Notes: generated by a model not told the origin, from the letters alone. A stretch of DNA of 64,000 bases from Cryptomeria japonica (GCF_030272615.1 NC_081407.1:439113230-439177229); one strand, 5' to 3'; counted from the first letter of the stretch, positions 26,350-38,756 are shown. Program-made: numbers and translations.

Positions 26350-27390
26350 GGAAAATCAATTTCGCCTGGTCATATGCAGGCATGCCAGGGTTGGATCCAG
26401 AGCTTATTATGCATCACTTGAATGTCAATCCAGGAGCCAAACCAATCAAACAAAAATTAAGAAAGATGCATCCACATATTGCTCTCTAGGTTAAAGCAGA
26501 ACCAAAAAAATTACTGGATGTAGGATTCATCAGACCTATAGCATATCCTCAATGGGTATAAAACATTGTTCCTGTTTCAAAGCCAGACAAAAGTATCAGA
26601 GTATGCACAGACTTCAGAGATCTTAATAATGCATGTCCAAAGGATGACTTTCCTTTACCTAACATTGACATCATTGTAGATTTAACAGCTAGACACTCCA
26701 TGTTTTCTCTAATGGATGGTTTCTCGGGATACAATCAGATTAAAATAGCACCTAAAGATCAAGAAAAGATAGCTTTCACATGTATGTGGGGTACTTTCTG
26801 CTAGAACGTCATGCCTTTTTGATTAAAAAATGCAAGGTGCCACATATCAGAGAGCTATGACAATGATATTCCATGACATGATGCATACATTCATGGAAGA
26901 CTATGTGGATGACATCTTGGCAAAATCATACAATAGAGAAGAACATATCAAAATACTGGAAAAGATCTTTGATCAGTTAGAACAATACAAGCTACGGATA
27001 AATCCTAAGAAATGTGCCTTTGGTGTCACTTCAGGAAAGCTATTGGGATACATTGTTTCAGCTAGAGGTATCGAAGTAGATCCAGCTAAGGTCAAAGCAA
27101 TCATGGAAATGGCATCTCCCAAGAATATAAGTCAACTCAGATCACTACAAGGAAGACTGCAGTCAATCAGAAGATTTGTGGCTCAATTAGCAGATAAATG
27201 TCAACCATTCACCCATCTATTACATAAAAATGTTCATTTTAAATGGGACCATCAATGTGAGGATGCATTCAACAAGATCAAGGCATATCTCATGGAACCA
27301 CCCATTCTAATGTCACCAATTCCAGACAAGCCGTTATTGCTCTATGTATCAACCACTGAGATATTATTAGGAGTTTTGCTTGCACAATAG
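26350..27390 (+). pseudogene. reverse transcriptase of the Tat element
   Basis: Motifs follow the RT order: VCTDFRDLNNACPKDDFPLP near 26600, then LMDGFSGYNQIKIAPKDQEK, then the catalytic YVDDILAKS near 26900, then LRINPKKCAFGVTSGKLLG. The C-terminal part (FTHLLHKNVHFKWDHQCEDA) leads into RNase H. The family is Ty3/gypsy. It copies element RNA to DNA. Fossil. Confidence 0.9.
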
Positions 27391-27804
27391 GATAATGAAG
27401 GAAAAGAGTGAGCCATCTACTACATCAACAGAACACTAGTGGGATACAAACTCAACTATTCCCCAATAGAAAAAGCATGCTTGGCAGTAGTTTTTGCTTC
27501 TCAAAAATTAAGACACTATCTACTGTCTCACTCCATCAAGTTGATAGCTAAAATTAATCCATTGAAATATTTGCTCAGCAAGGCAACATTGACAGGACAA
27601 CTAGCAAAATGGATCGTGATCCTAAGTGAGTTTGATATTGAGTATGTAGATAGAAAAGCTATCAAGGGACAAATCATCACAGATCAAATAGCAGAGGCAC
27701 CACTTCAAGATGATCATCCTCTACAAATTGAGTTTCCTGACGCTGATATCCTAACAGTCACAACAAAAGCATGGCAACTATACTTTGATGGTTCATATAT
27801 GTAG
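27300..27804 (+). pseudogene. first (gypsy-type) RNase H domain
   Basis: PLLLYVSTTEILLGVLLAQ and then LNYSPIEKACLAVVFASQKL and RHYLLSHSIKL are the standard RNase H block after gypsy RT. It is followed by LAKWIVILSEFDIEYVDRK. Fossil. Confidence 0.8.
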
Positions 27805-28190
27805 CACGGATTAGGAGCCAGAATTCTATTTATCACACCACAAGGTCATACCATCCTGAAAGCATACAAATTAAGCTTTCCATGCACCAACAATACTGCA
27901 GAGTATGAAGCTTTGGTTACAGGTATCAAAATGGTTGTGGAATGGAACATTACACAACTTCAGGTCTTTGGAGACTCTCAGCTTGTCATCAATCAAATCA
28001 ATGATGACTATCAAACAAAAGATGACAAACTCATGTCTTACAAAAAGACGGTGGATGACTTCAAGAAATATTTTGTTGAAATCACTTTTGAACAAATTCC
28101 AATAAATAATAACAAAGCAACAGATGTCATGGCAACACTTGCTTCTCTATTACAAACACAGGAAAATCAAGAGCGTTATGAATTCCTGGT
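27770..28190 (+). pseudogene. second (archaeal-type) RNase H domain
   Basis: WQLYFDGSYM starts the domain. CTNNTAEYEALVTGIKMVVE, FGDSQLVINQINDDY and KATDVMATLASL supply the expected acidic catalytic positions of an RNase HI/archaeal-type fold. This second domain behind the gypsy RNase H is the marker of the Tat lineage. Fossil. Confidence 0.85.
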
Positions 28191-28399
28191 TGAAGAGTTG
28201 TTTTACCCATCTCATAATTGTCCTGATTCCCAAACCATTTGTCAACTTATAGGACATTATTCCTCCCACTATGGCCAAACTTATACATACCTAAAAGATA
28301 ACATCTTACCTCTAACTTATCAAAAAATCAAAAGAGAAACTTTATTCACCAATCCTCCCATTATACTCTTGTCACAGATACCCTATTTAAACGAGGTCT

Positions 28400-29520
28400 A
28401 GATGGTAATCTTTTAAGATGTCTCGAACAAGAAGAATCTGAGGAGGCCTTAAAGGAAGTCCATAACAAAATTTGTGGCACTCATTCAAGTGGTCTTACCC
28501 TTTTGAAAAAACTCATACGCTTGGGCTATTATTGGCCGACTATGGAACGAGAGTCTTTTCAAATAGCTAGAATGTACAAACAATGTCAGATCCATGGGAA
28601 TTTGATCCATGCACCAGCACAAGAACTTCAAGCTTTGGCAACATCTTGGCCTTTTTGTCAATGGGGTCTTGATCTAGTAGGAAAAATAAATCCTTCTTCA
28701 TCAAATGGTCACAAATTCATCCTTGTAGCTACAGAATATTTTACAAAATGGATCGAGGCAGTACCTCTCACAAATATCACAGGAAAAAAAATTGTTGCAT
28801 TCATCTTGAATTACATTATCTGTCGCTATGGAATACCAATGACCATTATCACTGATAATGGGTGACCATTCAAGCATCAGGATGTACAAGAGCTATGTGA
28901 GAAGTTTAAGATCCAACACAGATTCTTCACACCCTATTATCCACAAGGGAATGGGTAGGCAGAAGCATCTAACAAAACTATTCTAAAAATTCTCAAAAAG
29001 ATAGTGAACGATGCTGGGAAAGATTGGCATATTCAACTAAACCCTGCTCTCTGGGCCTACCGCACTAGTATCCGCACACCAATAGGTGCCACACCTTTCT
29101 CTCCTGTATACGGATCAGAAGCCATATTGCATATCGAAGTAGAGATTCCCTCTCTATGTGTATCACTAAAAGGTCTCATCCTAGATGAAGAACAAAGAGT
29201 GTCTAGACTACAAGAGTTAGAACTGATCCAAGAACAAAGACAAAATGCTTTTGACCATTTAAAGGTATATCAGCAAAGAATGTGCCGATAATCACAAGGT
29301 CAAACCACAAATTTTTCAAGTGAGAGAACTAGTACTAAAGGAAAATCCATGAAATCAGTCAGATCGAGAAAAGAAGGGAAAATTTGAACCAAACTGGTCA
29401 GGTCCATTTGTGGTCACAGCAATATTTGGGTCAGGGGCATATTAGCTATCAACACAAGATGGAGATCAGCTCGAGGAACCCATCAATAGAATGCAACTAA
29501 AGAATTTTTATGTCTGAAAA
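28400..29520 (+). pseudogene. integrase of the Tat element
   Basis: An HHCC zinc-binding N-terminus is visible (GTHSSGLTLLKKLIRLGYYW, then ARMYKQCQIHGN). The core follows with WPFCQWGLDLVGKI, FTKWIEAVPL, GIPMTIITDNG and YPQGNG, and then [21 protein letters not shown]. The C-terminal part ends in PNWSGPF-like wording near 29400. No chromodomain is seen, as expected for Tat. Fossil. Confidence 0.88.
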
Positions 29521-29529
29521 ATCCAAAAA

Positions 29530-31230
29530 ACAGTGAAAAAGCAGAAAATCCAAAAACAATGAAAAAGCAAAAATACCCAAAAAAAAAAAATCAAATATGA
29601 GAAAAAGTGCAATAAAAACAGATGGTGAAAACCTGGCAAACAGGCGCTATCTGTCGGCTAGCTCTGCCATCTATTGGTTCGCGCTTTCTTCCACTTGCAT
29701 TCATTTCCATCAGCATTGTTCATATTCATCATAAAACCTTTGTACATATGCAGGCATCCCAAGTGATTTCTCGTCATGGTTTGGATCATTGACTATATCA
29801 TAATAAGGTTTGTTTCTAGGCTGGGGGCAAAATCTTGAACCTAGCTGGGGGCAAAAAGTTTTTGATCATTTTGAGCTTAATCAAAGCAGGTAGAACAACA
29901 GTCAGACAATGATTGTCAAGCGAAAAACTAAGACACATCCAACATTGAACATGAGATCACATTATCAACCATTAACTATCACATATCAATCTAAACATGA
30001 CAAAACACATATCAATGGATGATATATCTTGACTCATGATCTTAACACTTTGGTAATAATGGTTCAACTATTTTATTTGGATTTTCGCTATCATGATTTC
30101 TGAGTAACTCCAGGATGTCTTTGACTAGAAGAACGAGGAAGGAACATGATACTTTTCTTGTCTACTATCTGTAAATTAATCATCAATATGTGCAAAGTTG
30201 TCTAAGGAAATGATCATTAGAGTATCATGGAAGACATTTCGGACTTGCATATAGAAATGGTTAATACTGACTATTTTACGCAAGCAACATTCTGGTCATC
30301 TTGGTTCAATTATACCTCGATCCTTGTGCTAACTTGGAATATCAAAACCCAGGAAAGTAGTGCTCAGGTCATCATGGTTCAATTATACCATTGATGTTTG
30401 CACTCACTTCCCACATTTTAAAGGCTCAATGATGAAACAAAGCAATGACTCCATGACCGGTCCAATCATCGCATTGCATTTCATGTTTTGCATTTGCATT
30501 TTAAGATAGACCCGCATTTCATTCTGCATGGGATCACAATGCTCATCTTTTCCAAGGCCAAAGCTAACATGGTGTTATCTCTCTTATTACGTGATTGAGT
30601 ACATTGGAAAATAACAAAAATAATCAATTCATTCATCCTGCATGATAAGTTAGTTCATCTCATGTAATCATTGCATACCAAGGCATCATTCATATAAAGC
30701 ATCAAATCATTCAGTCATTTAATAAGATCATTGCATGATATTCATCAAATCTCAAATCATATAAAATAACACCATTGCATTGCATTGCATCCATCTCATA
30801 TTAACATGCATGAGAAAATCATAAAAAAATATCATAAACATAGAAAGCATTGCAATCGCACAAACATCACATAGAAATTATAAGCATCACCATACATATT
30901 TGCATTTGCATATATCATGTAAATACTGCATCATCATATATTCATCATATAGAATTCATAAGCATATAGAAATTAAAGCATACATCAAGCATACATCATG
31001 AAAATAACTGCACATCATAATCATATACCAAATAGAATACATTCATCATCTCATAGGTCATGTAGAATGAATAGGATCGACTGCATATCATATCATCAAA
31101 ACAAGATCAATGTCCAAGGTACAATGATATCACAAAATATATGAGATACATCACAAATATACATCACAGGAATAATAAATATCTCATCACAAAAAGGTGT
31201 ATACATAAATAGATCAATGTCCCATATCAG
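29530..31230. other. non-coding spacer of the Tat element
   Basis: Contains two neighbouring GCTGGGGGCAAAA sites (near 29820-29860) and, from 30400 to 31200, CAT/ATCAT-rich low-complexity DNA with many GCATTTGCAT-like steps. No coding signal seen. Confidence 0.6.
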
Positions 31231-31239
31231 TGTGACCAC

Positions 31240-33260
31240 TCGGACATGGAGCAGAACTTTGTCCTAATGCGGCAGGTAGAGTAGCACTAGCTAGTACCCC
31301 TGTACCTGAGTCCCCACCTGGGGAGCTCTCTGAAGTGGCCCTGTCACTCCTTGACTCTTAGTCTAGCTCTGTCCCGATCTCCTACTCAGTTGTGAAAATC
31401 CTAGAGCCCTCCGCTCAGGAGGAACAACAGTAAAATATAATGTCCTATAATACTCAGCCTCTCGGATCCCCTGACGCATCATCTTCAAGGCGCTCTTCCC
31501 TGAAGTAGACCCTCCTGACAACTGTACCTGTGTCTCAGCATGTCAACACCTATCCATAGCCACGTCTCTCTCGACTAGGAGAGAAGCCATCCGAGTCTCT
31601 AGCTGGGCCATCTGAGAGTCCCTCTCTGCTAGTCAACTCTCTAGCTGTTGAACCTGAGCCTGTAAGTCTGTAATTTGAGCCTACTGTTGATACGATGACA
31701 TTCTAATGAGGATCTGTCGAGGTGCCTCTGCCTGTGGCTGCTCAGCTCGTGATACTGTCATAGGTACCTACTCAATTAGGGGTCCCTCCTGCTCTGGAAC
31801 CTGATGCTCCCCTAAACCTGATCTCCTGCGTCTGACCACTCGGGCCATCCAATCTGTATATACATCCCTAGCAGATCTGGAACTGCTAGCTCCTGGTGTG
31901 GCTGTCGTTGCCACTCCCACTGCTCGACCATCTCCCTCATCATCATCTCCCCCATCCCCCCCATCATCATCTCCTCCATCATCATCCCCAACACCCTGAT
32001 CTCCTGCATCTCCTCCATATCCATCTCCATCTCCATCTCTGCTATCATCTATGTCTCTACCATCCCTCTGTCGTCTAGGAGCTCTGCGTCGTGGCCTCTC
32101 ATCATCCTCATCTAACACTGGCTCTGGCTCATCCGGACGTGTCAACCTCGAAAACCTGTGTGCAATACAATACATGGCGTACTCATGTGTCATCCCGTTA
32201 TCCATCACACCTGGAAGATAATCCCAATCCATAGGCCCCAATGATTGATACTCTATGCAAGCATGGTCATATGAAATAGAAGGCCCCCAAGTAGCCACAT
32301 CCAATCTCCGACAAACATAATGAGTTGTACCCTGTGGTATCCCCTGTATCTTGCCATACTATCTCAACACCCTCATATAGGGAAATCACTCGATGATGTA
32401 AGGTGTCGAGCCAATCAGATATCGTGTCATGAATACATATGGCATCTCCGTTGCATCCTCGGGCCAAATCTCGCAGTCTCTATATGACCTCCATATCACA
32501 GTATCTAGGTCATCCAAAGTTCGTCTCCAGTACTCTAATTTGCCCAGCTTTCGCTGGACAATGACACCAGGATACTCATCAGCATAAGGTCTACGTATAG
32601 GTCTCTCTCTGTCCGCCAATGGTCGTGTGATAGGTAAATGCTCCCAAACCCATATCTGAAGCACAGTCACCCCTGCTAATAACGTAGCTGATCCCTGGTA
32701 CACAACTCGGTGCAAGTCATGATACAAGTGCGCTAACATACATGATCCCCATGAAAATCGGGTCCCCTCTATCACCATCTGCTCAAGCAGACGACCCCAT
32801 CCAACAGATAATCCCTTTGACCTATGATCAGGACAAAGGAAGCCTCCAATAAATCCAACAAGCACAATCGGTAATGTGGCATACCCTAGCTCTAACATCT
32901 CCTGTCATGCAATATCATATCCACCGATCTCATCATCCTCAAACATGCAACAAAGTGCCTCTGTCCCACCCTGTTCGCTGAGATCATAATATACTAAATC
33001 GCCCATTACAGGGATCCGCAAAATTCGGTAGACATCCTCGATTGTCACCGTCATCTCTCCAGTTGGCAAGTGAAACATGTTATGTTCACTATGCTAGCGC
33101 TCTGCTAAAGCTGTTAGTAATCCTCAGTTTATCAGAGGTCGGGGCATGTCAAGAAGGGAAGACAGATCACATCTGCTAATGTGATCTCACTCTGCCTGAC
33201 TAAGGTGGGGTATCAGCATCCATGTCTTCGGGAAACGCTCCTGAGACTGAAGAACGCTAA
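31240..33260 (-). pseudogene. opposite-strand plant mobile domain (PMD) ORF region inside the Tat element
   Basis: Read on the minus strand from about 33260, the order is FPKTWMLIPHL, FHLPTGEMTVTIEDVYRILR (33080-33020), then a segment with WGRLLEQMVIEGTRFSWGSC, HLYHDLHRVVYQGSATLLAG and LQIWVWEHLPITRP (32840-32630). These are hallmark stretches of the plant mobile domain, the aminotransferase-like domain of MAIN/MAIL proteins, also known from transposons. After it come an Arg-rich segment, a Gly/Asp tract (about 32060-31930) and a coiled coil (QITDLQAQVQQLES, AERDSQMAQLETRM) to about 31560. The reading is interrupted a few times. Extra opposite-strand ORFs downstream of pol are known in Tat relatives; the function is unknown. 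Confidence 0.8.
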
Positions 33261-33479
33261 AGTGCTCCTGCAATCAAATCACTTCATCATATCAGTTTCT
33301 TGATTTATCTATCTACCAAATCAATCAATCTATCAGTCTATTTTTCTCAATTGAGATTTTTATCAAATCTCATTGGGCCCCTATCAATGACATCTATCAT
33401 GAGGTCATTATCAATCTTATCTCATCTTGCACATGCATCGAGATAATCAGAACTGATCAGCAAATTTAACAATCAGGAG

Positions 33480-33960
33480 CGTCTAATTTTATCAATTAGA
33501 TAGCTAATCAAATCTTACCCTATCAAAAATCGAAAAATCAAATCAAATCCAATTGACAGCAAATTTGAAGAATCGAAAAATCAAATCAACTCATCGAAAT
33601 CAAAAATCATGAAAAATCATCAACCAATCGTCAAATTGAAATCAAAAATCGCAAAAATCATCAACCAATCATCAAATTAAAACCAAGTCAAAATTCGAAA
33701 AATCAAATCAAATCATTCTCTCAAAATCATCAAAATTGAAAAAATCATCAAAATCGAAAAAATTGAAAAATCATCAAAATGACAAAAAAAAAATCGAAAA
33801 ATCATCAAAACTCAAAAAAATCGAAAAAATCATCAAAATCACAAAAATCAAAACCCCAAAAAATCGAAAAAAATCATCAAAATCAAAAAAATCGTCAAAA
33901 TGACCCAAAAAAATAAAAAATCATCAAAACTGAAAAAAAAAAAAAAAAAAAGAAAAAGAA
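33480..33960. repeat. A-rich AAATC/ATCAAA low-complexity tract
   Basis: Dozens of copies of AAAATCATCAAAATC-type steps lie upstream of the opposite-strand ORF. They end in an A-run and then a short GC-rich patch (33975-34060). Confidence 0.8.
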
Positions 33961-34734
33961 AAAAGAAGAAGATTCTAACCCCTGCGGTGGCGCCTCCCGC
34001 AACGCCCGCGGCACCGGTGGCGGCCACTACCGGGCCTCTGCCTCCGCCTTCCTTTCCCGCCCAAAAATTTTCAAAAAAGCAAAAAAAAATTTAATGTATT
34101 TAAAAAAAAAATGCATGAAATAATAAAAAAAAAAATTTGAGATGCAAAGTAAAATTTAAAAAAAAAAACCGAAAAAACCCATTTCACTAATCGAAAAACC
34201 CATCTCAAAAATATAATTTTTTCCCCAACCCATCTAACAAAAACGCTAAAAAATGATTTTTTATGCAAACAACTAATTTTTTTTTTTAAATCAACAAAGT
34301 TGGGTTTTCTCGAAGTACGTACTGGTGGACCGTATGCCGGAGGACGCTCATATCGCCAAACTCGCTCGAACCTATGCTGGTGGTACGGGATCACCATTTC
34401 CTTCCTCCAGAGCAATTTTTCTCTAACAACTGCAGTGCACAAATGAGGAATAAAAAAATGAATTCACCTTTTTAAATTCATAATGGGACATTTAAGTGGG
34501 ATTTTTATTCCACTTATTGTCAATCATCTAATCAACTAATCAACCTGGCAGGACAATATTTTCAAATTTCTTATCGGGAAATGAATCAGATTGACTCTAA
34601 AAATCAGAAAATCATTAAAATTTACAAATCGCAAAAATCTCAAAAATTTCAAAAAAATCAAAAAAACGCGAAAAATTCAAAAACATTCAAAAATTATCTG
34701 ATTCATCTCCCGAGGGGGCATCCTCACATCAATA

Positions 34735-34870
34735 TCTATCAATCAGCGTCTAGGGCATCTATCGAGATTTATCATCTCCAAAATCGAATCGACATTATAT
34801 CAAGATTTATCATCTCCAAAATCGAATCAACATCATATCGAGATTTATCATCTCCAAATCAAATCAGTCA
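34735..34870. repeat. ~48-bp tandem repeat, 3 copies
   Basis: GAGATTTATCATCTCCAAAA with ATCGAATC(A/G)ACAT(C/T)AT recurs three times shortly before the 3' LTR. Confidence 0.8.
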
Positions 34871-34985
34871 CATTGAAACCAAATCCGCATCCAATCAAGA
34901 TCGAATCTGCATACTATCAAAATCAATATCAGCAACATCATCAATCGAGCTTTCTTTGAACCAACGCGTCGTCACACATCGCTTC

Positions 34986-34999
34986 AAAGAGGGGCAAAA
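34986..34999 (+). other. polypurine tract of the Tat element
   Basis: AAAGAGGGGCAAAA directly precedes the TG of the 3' LTR. Confidence 0.75.
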
Positions 35000-36063
35000 T
35001 GTATACACCTAAAAATGGTCTGAAGATAGTTAATTAAATATGCAGTTATTTGATTAATTCCCCTTCCCAATTAATTGAATTCACAAGCAATTTAATTAAT
35101 TTCTCTATTCATCTACTAGTAAATAAATCTAAATGATTTATTTATATAGTTCATCTCACATCCCCCTTTGATTAAATAATTCTCAATTAATTAATGTCTC
35201 CCCATACTAATCAATTCTTCTAATCCCTAATTAAGATTAACAAACTCAAGTTTGTTGAGATTAATTACCATTTTTCTATTATTTTAATTTCTAAATTCAA
35301 ATGAGCACATGGCTCCTAACTTTAACCACCCAACCTAACCATCCCCTAACTTAACCCATTCAATCTAATCTTGGGTCTAACTAAACCTATCCTATCTTGC
35401 ACATTCTAACCTCCTTATCCTAACCTCTCATGGTGTGGCTATTCTCTCCTTAAGACACATGGCACTTTTGCCACATGTCTCCTCCCTTGGACACTTGCCC
35501 TCTCATGAGCAAGGCTCCTTGACACTTGTCACCACAGAGATGACAAGTGTCCCTTCCTCCAACCTCTTCTCCAACTTCCTCAATCTTGGCCCTTGATATC
35601 TTCAGATCAAATCTGGACTGTCGATTCCTGCCACCTCAACTTTGGCCTTTGAATTCCTATAAATACCCCTCATTTTGGAGCAATATGGATCCCATCTCAT
35701 ATCAATTTAGGCATCATTACTATAAGCAATTTGCATTTCGATTATCTAGTAATTAGATTTGGAATTGATCATAACATGTTAATCTAGTTTCTTACATCAT
35801 GCATTTTATATCATCTCCATAATCAATCATGATCAATTAGCTACTCAACTCTTGAGTTGCCACTTTGGAGGTCATTGCTCCGCTGAGAGCCCATCAATCC
35901 AACACCTTCAAGGTCCTCAAGAATAGAGGAAAATGGGACATTTCAAGGAAGGCTTATGGTTTGCATCTTTGATTTAGTTTTTCAATTAAGTTTTTCAATT
36001 ATGTTTTTATTGTCTCATTATATGTGTATGCCTATTTTATATAACCACATTTTTAGCATCACA
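35000..36063 (+). repeat. 3' LTR of the Tat element
   Basis: 1064 bases, near-identical to 18557-19619, followed by TTAAT, which pairs with GTAAT before the 5' LTR. Confidence 0.9.
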
Positions 36064-37728
36064 TTAATTTCCAAAGTGATTTTAATTATGTGGATTTAAT
36101 AAATTTAATTATTGAAATCAACGCATAAATTAGTAATTCAAATTGGTAGATTTTGGATGTTTTATGGAAATCAATTATACATTTGTTTAATTCGTATTGT
36201 TATTTGGTTGAAAAATAAATATGGATTTCATTCTTGATGGAATATTGTTTTGGAAATTGAATAGATGTGAATGTCATAAAGGAGTGTTTAATTTAATTTT
36301 CAATCAATGATGTTGCAAGTGTTCATGATGTTGATTGTCTCAAAGATTGTTTGAGTGCAGACTTAGTGAAATTAGCTTTCCTTGCAAAGAGTTATATTGT
36401 GTTATTTATGGTTTGTGGTTCAGTCGTCCTGTGGTGGTGTATTTGGTACCTTTGACCAAGTTATATATGATGACTTCGTTGTCTTAACCATGTAGTGTCT
36501 TTGCCTTATGGTTAACCAAGAGTTAGTATGTCCTTGTTTTGACCACTTGTTTTTGGATAGTGGTGTTATGGCTATCTGCTTCGCCATAGGGTCCTCGTGG
36601 AGTGACCATGTTTGTTTAGTGTCCTTTGAAAGAATGGCTTTCGAGTGGGGGCCGCACCCAAAGTGGTTGGCAGGATAACCCATCGAAAGTCAGACAATAA
36701 AGTGATAATCTAATTAATTGATTAGGTGGGTAGTGCATAACATTAAATAAGATATTGTACTTCGCGCATAGGTGAGTGCTTGTATAGGGCTCATAATGTA
36801 GTGAGAAGGCCTAGAATGGCAAACCGACCACCTTGTCTTCACGAAAGGCAGGTAGGGTCTGCATGAGACTTAGTTGGAGCTGGAGGTTCGGGAAAGGTTA
36901 CCCGGGTAACCCAGGCTGGGGGTGGGACCTATGGAGGCCGACCATGGTAACCATCATAAGCTATGCGATGACACTCTCTCTTTAGGTTCACTTGTGTATT
37001 TGTGGTGTTGAGTCACCTGGATTATTGTGGAGTCGTATTGGGCTATCATGGAGTCATATTGTTTTGTCGACCATGTCATGCTTTTGCTTTCTTGAGGGTC
37101 CTCTGCTATCTCCTAACATGGTGGGGTGATTCCATTTTGGGAATTACAGGGTCGGATGGTAGTGCCACTTCCCATCAGATGTTCTTGTTCATGCCTTCAT
37201 GCGAGGATTGGCTTCGTAGGTGTTTCCATGGTTCGTGGCTCATGCTTATCTCATGTTTGGAGATTATTGTTATTTGGAGACCTATGTGGTCATTGTATCT
37301 ATGAACTTTTGTAACCTTGTATTGGTTAAGTTGTATCTTTATATGTATATTGAGAAGCCTTGTATTGGAAGAGCAATGTAATCCTATGTTGGAGATGTTA
37401 TTTATCAACTTTTTTTTATGATTGTGTTATGCCTATTGAAGATAAATTATATTGTATCCTTTAAATCTTTCAATGGTGTAATCTATTACTGCATATGGCT
37501 TCTTGTGATCATTGAGTTAATGATGGATTATTGGATTAACCTTAATTGTGGAATTTATCTTTTGGTTTTAATTCTTTGTTGGTAACCCTTAAGGAATTTT
37601 GGTGTAAGTCTTCCACTTGTGTTATCATGCATGTTGTGTTTAATGCACCTTTTATGTTTATCCATTAAAAAAAAATTATTTCACCCTTGTTGTGGGTTTT
37701 CCTTTGGGGTTCCTGGCGGGGCATTACA
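36064..37728. mobile_element. solo LTR, right segment
   Basis: Continues the LTR that starts at 16314 and ends GGGGCATTACA, followed by CCTTC. The last ~100 bases are T-rich with GTGGGTTTTCCTTTGGGG. No coding sequence is recognised in it. Confidence 0.65.
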
Positions 37729-37972
37729 CCTTCTATAAATGGAGCCTTGCTGCAGAGACAAAATAGGCACAAACAGTCATATTCTATACACACTTATATG
37801 CATGTGTTTAATGCACTTTTTATGTTTATCCTTTAAAAAAAATTTATTTCACCCTTGTTGTGGGTTTTCCTTTGGGGTTCCTGGCAGGGCATTACACCTT
37901 CTATAAATGGAGCCTTGCTGCAGAGACAAAATAGGCACAAACAGTCATATTCTATACACACTTATATGCATA
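37629..37972. repeat. tandem duplication, ~170-bp unit, 2 copies
   Basis: Each copy holds the last ~95 bases of the solo LTR, the CCTTC target site and ~70 bases of flank with CTATAAATGG. The copies differ at only a few positions, so the duplication arose after the LTR inserted. It is followed by a (CATA)n microsatellite to about 38012. Confidence 0.85.
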
Positions 37973-38012
37973 TACATATACATATACATATACATACATA
38001 CATACATACATA
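37967..38012. repeat. (CATA)n microsatellite
   Basis: CATATA and CATA steps directly after the tandem duplication. Confidence 0.85.
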
Positions 38013-38379
38013 TTTCTGTGGCGGTTGTAGATAATCTGCCCGCAAAAATATTATGATTTTCGCATAACACGATGGTAAGTCGAATATTACACATCTTGGC
38101 CATGCTCGAAAGCAACTAGCTGTGGGGTTCTATGTATAACATGACCGAACCAAAAGGGCAGTGGCCAAACCACCTCCAAAAATTCAAGAAAACTAAATAA
38201 CATGAAAGTTAGAAAAAACTACAAATCCTTGATCGTGATCAACAGATCTACCTACGACTTTCATTTTTGCAAATTTTTCTACCTATGACTTTCATTTTAG
38301 CAAAAATTTTGAAACAAAAAGGCCACCCAAAAAACATTCGTGTTAAGAGTTATCATTTAAACATACCTTCTGAGTGCCA

Positions 38380-38645
38380 CAACGACAAAACCCTTGCCCA
38401 CGCTGTTGCCACCAAACCCTAGTCCACCCTTGCCGCTAGGAACTCATATTATGCGCCTCAGCCCTTGCCTTTCTGCTCCCTCCAAGAGAACTGACTAACC
38501 TGCATGTTAAATCCCTTTTGCTCGTATAATGTGTGTCTACCCTTGCCTTTTTTCTTTAAAACAGCTGAATAACCTTCCATTTCAATCCCTCTACCCTTCC
38601 CTTTCTGGTCGAATACAATTAACTAACCTTCTTGTTCTTCCTTCT
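38380..38645. repeat. left arm of a diverged inverted repeat, itself ~70-bp tandem
   Basis: CCCTAGTCCACCCTT, CCCTTGCCTTTCTGCTCC and ACTGACTAACCT recur in inverse order at 41277-41375. Two further, weaker units follow in tandem, to CTTCTTGTTCTTCC. Confidence 0.65.
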
Positions 38646-38756
38646 CTTATTCTGCAGGTTGTTAACTACTTTAAGTCTAAAGGTTATTAACTAGTTTCTT
38701 GCCTTGCAAGATAAGATTCTCAGGTTATTGACCAGTTACTGCATGTTATCGTATGG

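Larger units (their letters stand above)
18557..36063 (+). mobile_element. 17.5-kb Ty3/gypsy retrotransposon, Tat lineage
   Basis: LTRs of 1063 and 1064 bases (TGTATACACC to ATCACA) bound a 15.4-kb interior. Parts in order: PBS, leader with three 21-bp minisatellite arrays, gag, protease, G-patch-like segment, reverse transcriptase, RNase H, a second archaeal-type RNase H, integrase, a long non-coding stretch, an opposite-strand plant-mobile-domain ORF region, A-rich tracts and a polypurine tract. The double RNase H is diagnostic for the Tat lineage (Ogre, Retand and relatives). Flanks GTAAT and TTAAT suggest a 5-bp target duplication with one change. LTRs differ by about 1.5-2% by eye, so it is younger than the 8-kb element. 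The coding part looks broken, with on the order of ten interruptions. Confidence 0.9.

Noticed and set aside
31812-32078. Open stretches rich in Met/Glu (minus) and His/Leu/Pro (plus) at 31812-32078
   Set aside because: They are other-frame readings of the Gly/Asp-coding tract of the opposite-strand PMD region, not separate genes.
34071-34442. 123-codon minus-strand open stretch at 34071-34442
   Set aside because: Mostly Phe/Lys from A- and T-runs; no domain recognised and no conserved neighbours.
37002-37314. Overlapping plus-strand open stretches at 37002-37314
   Set aside because: They lie in the right solo-LTR segment, overlap each other in two frames and show no motif.
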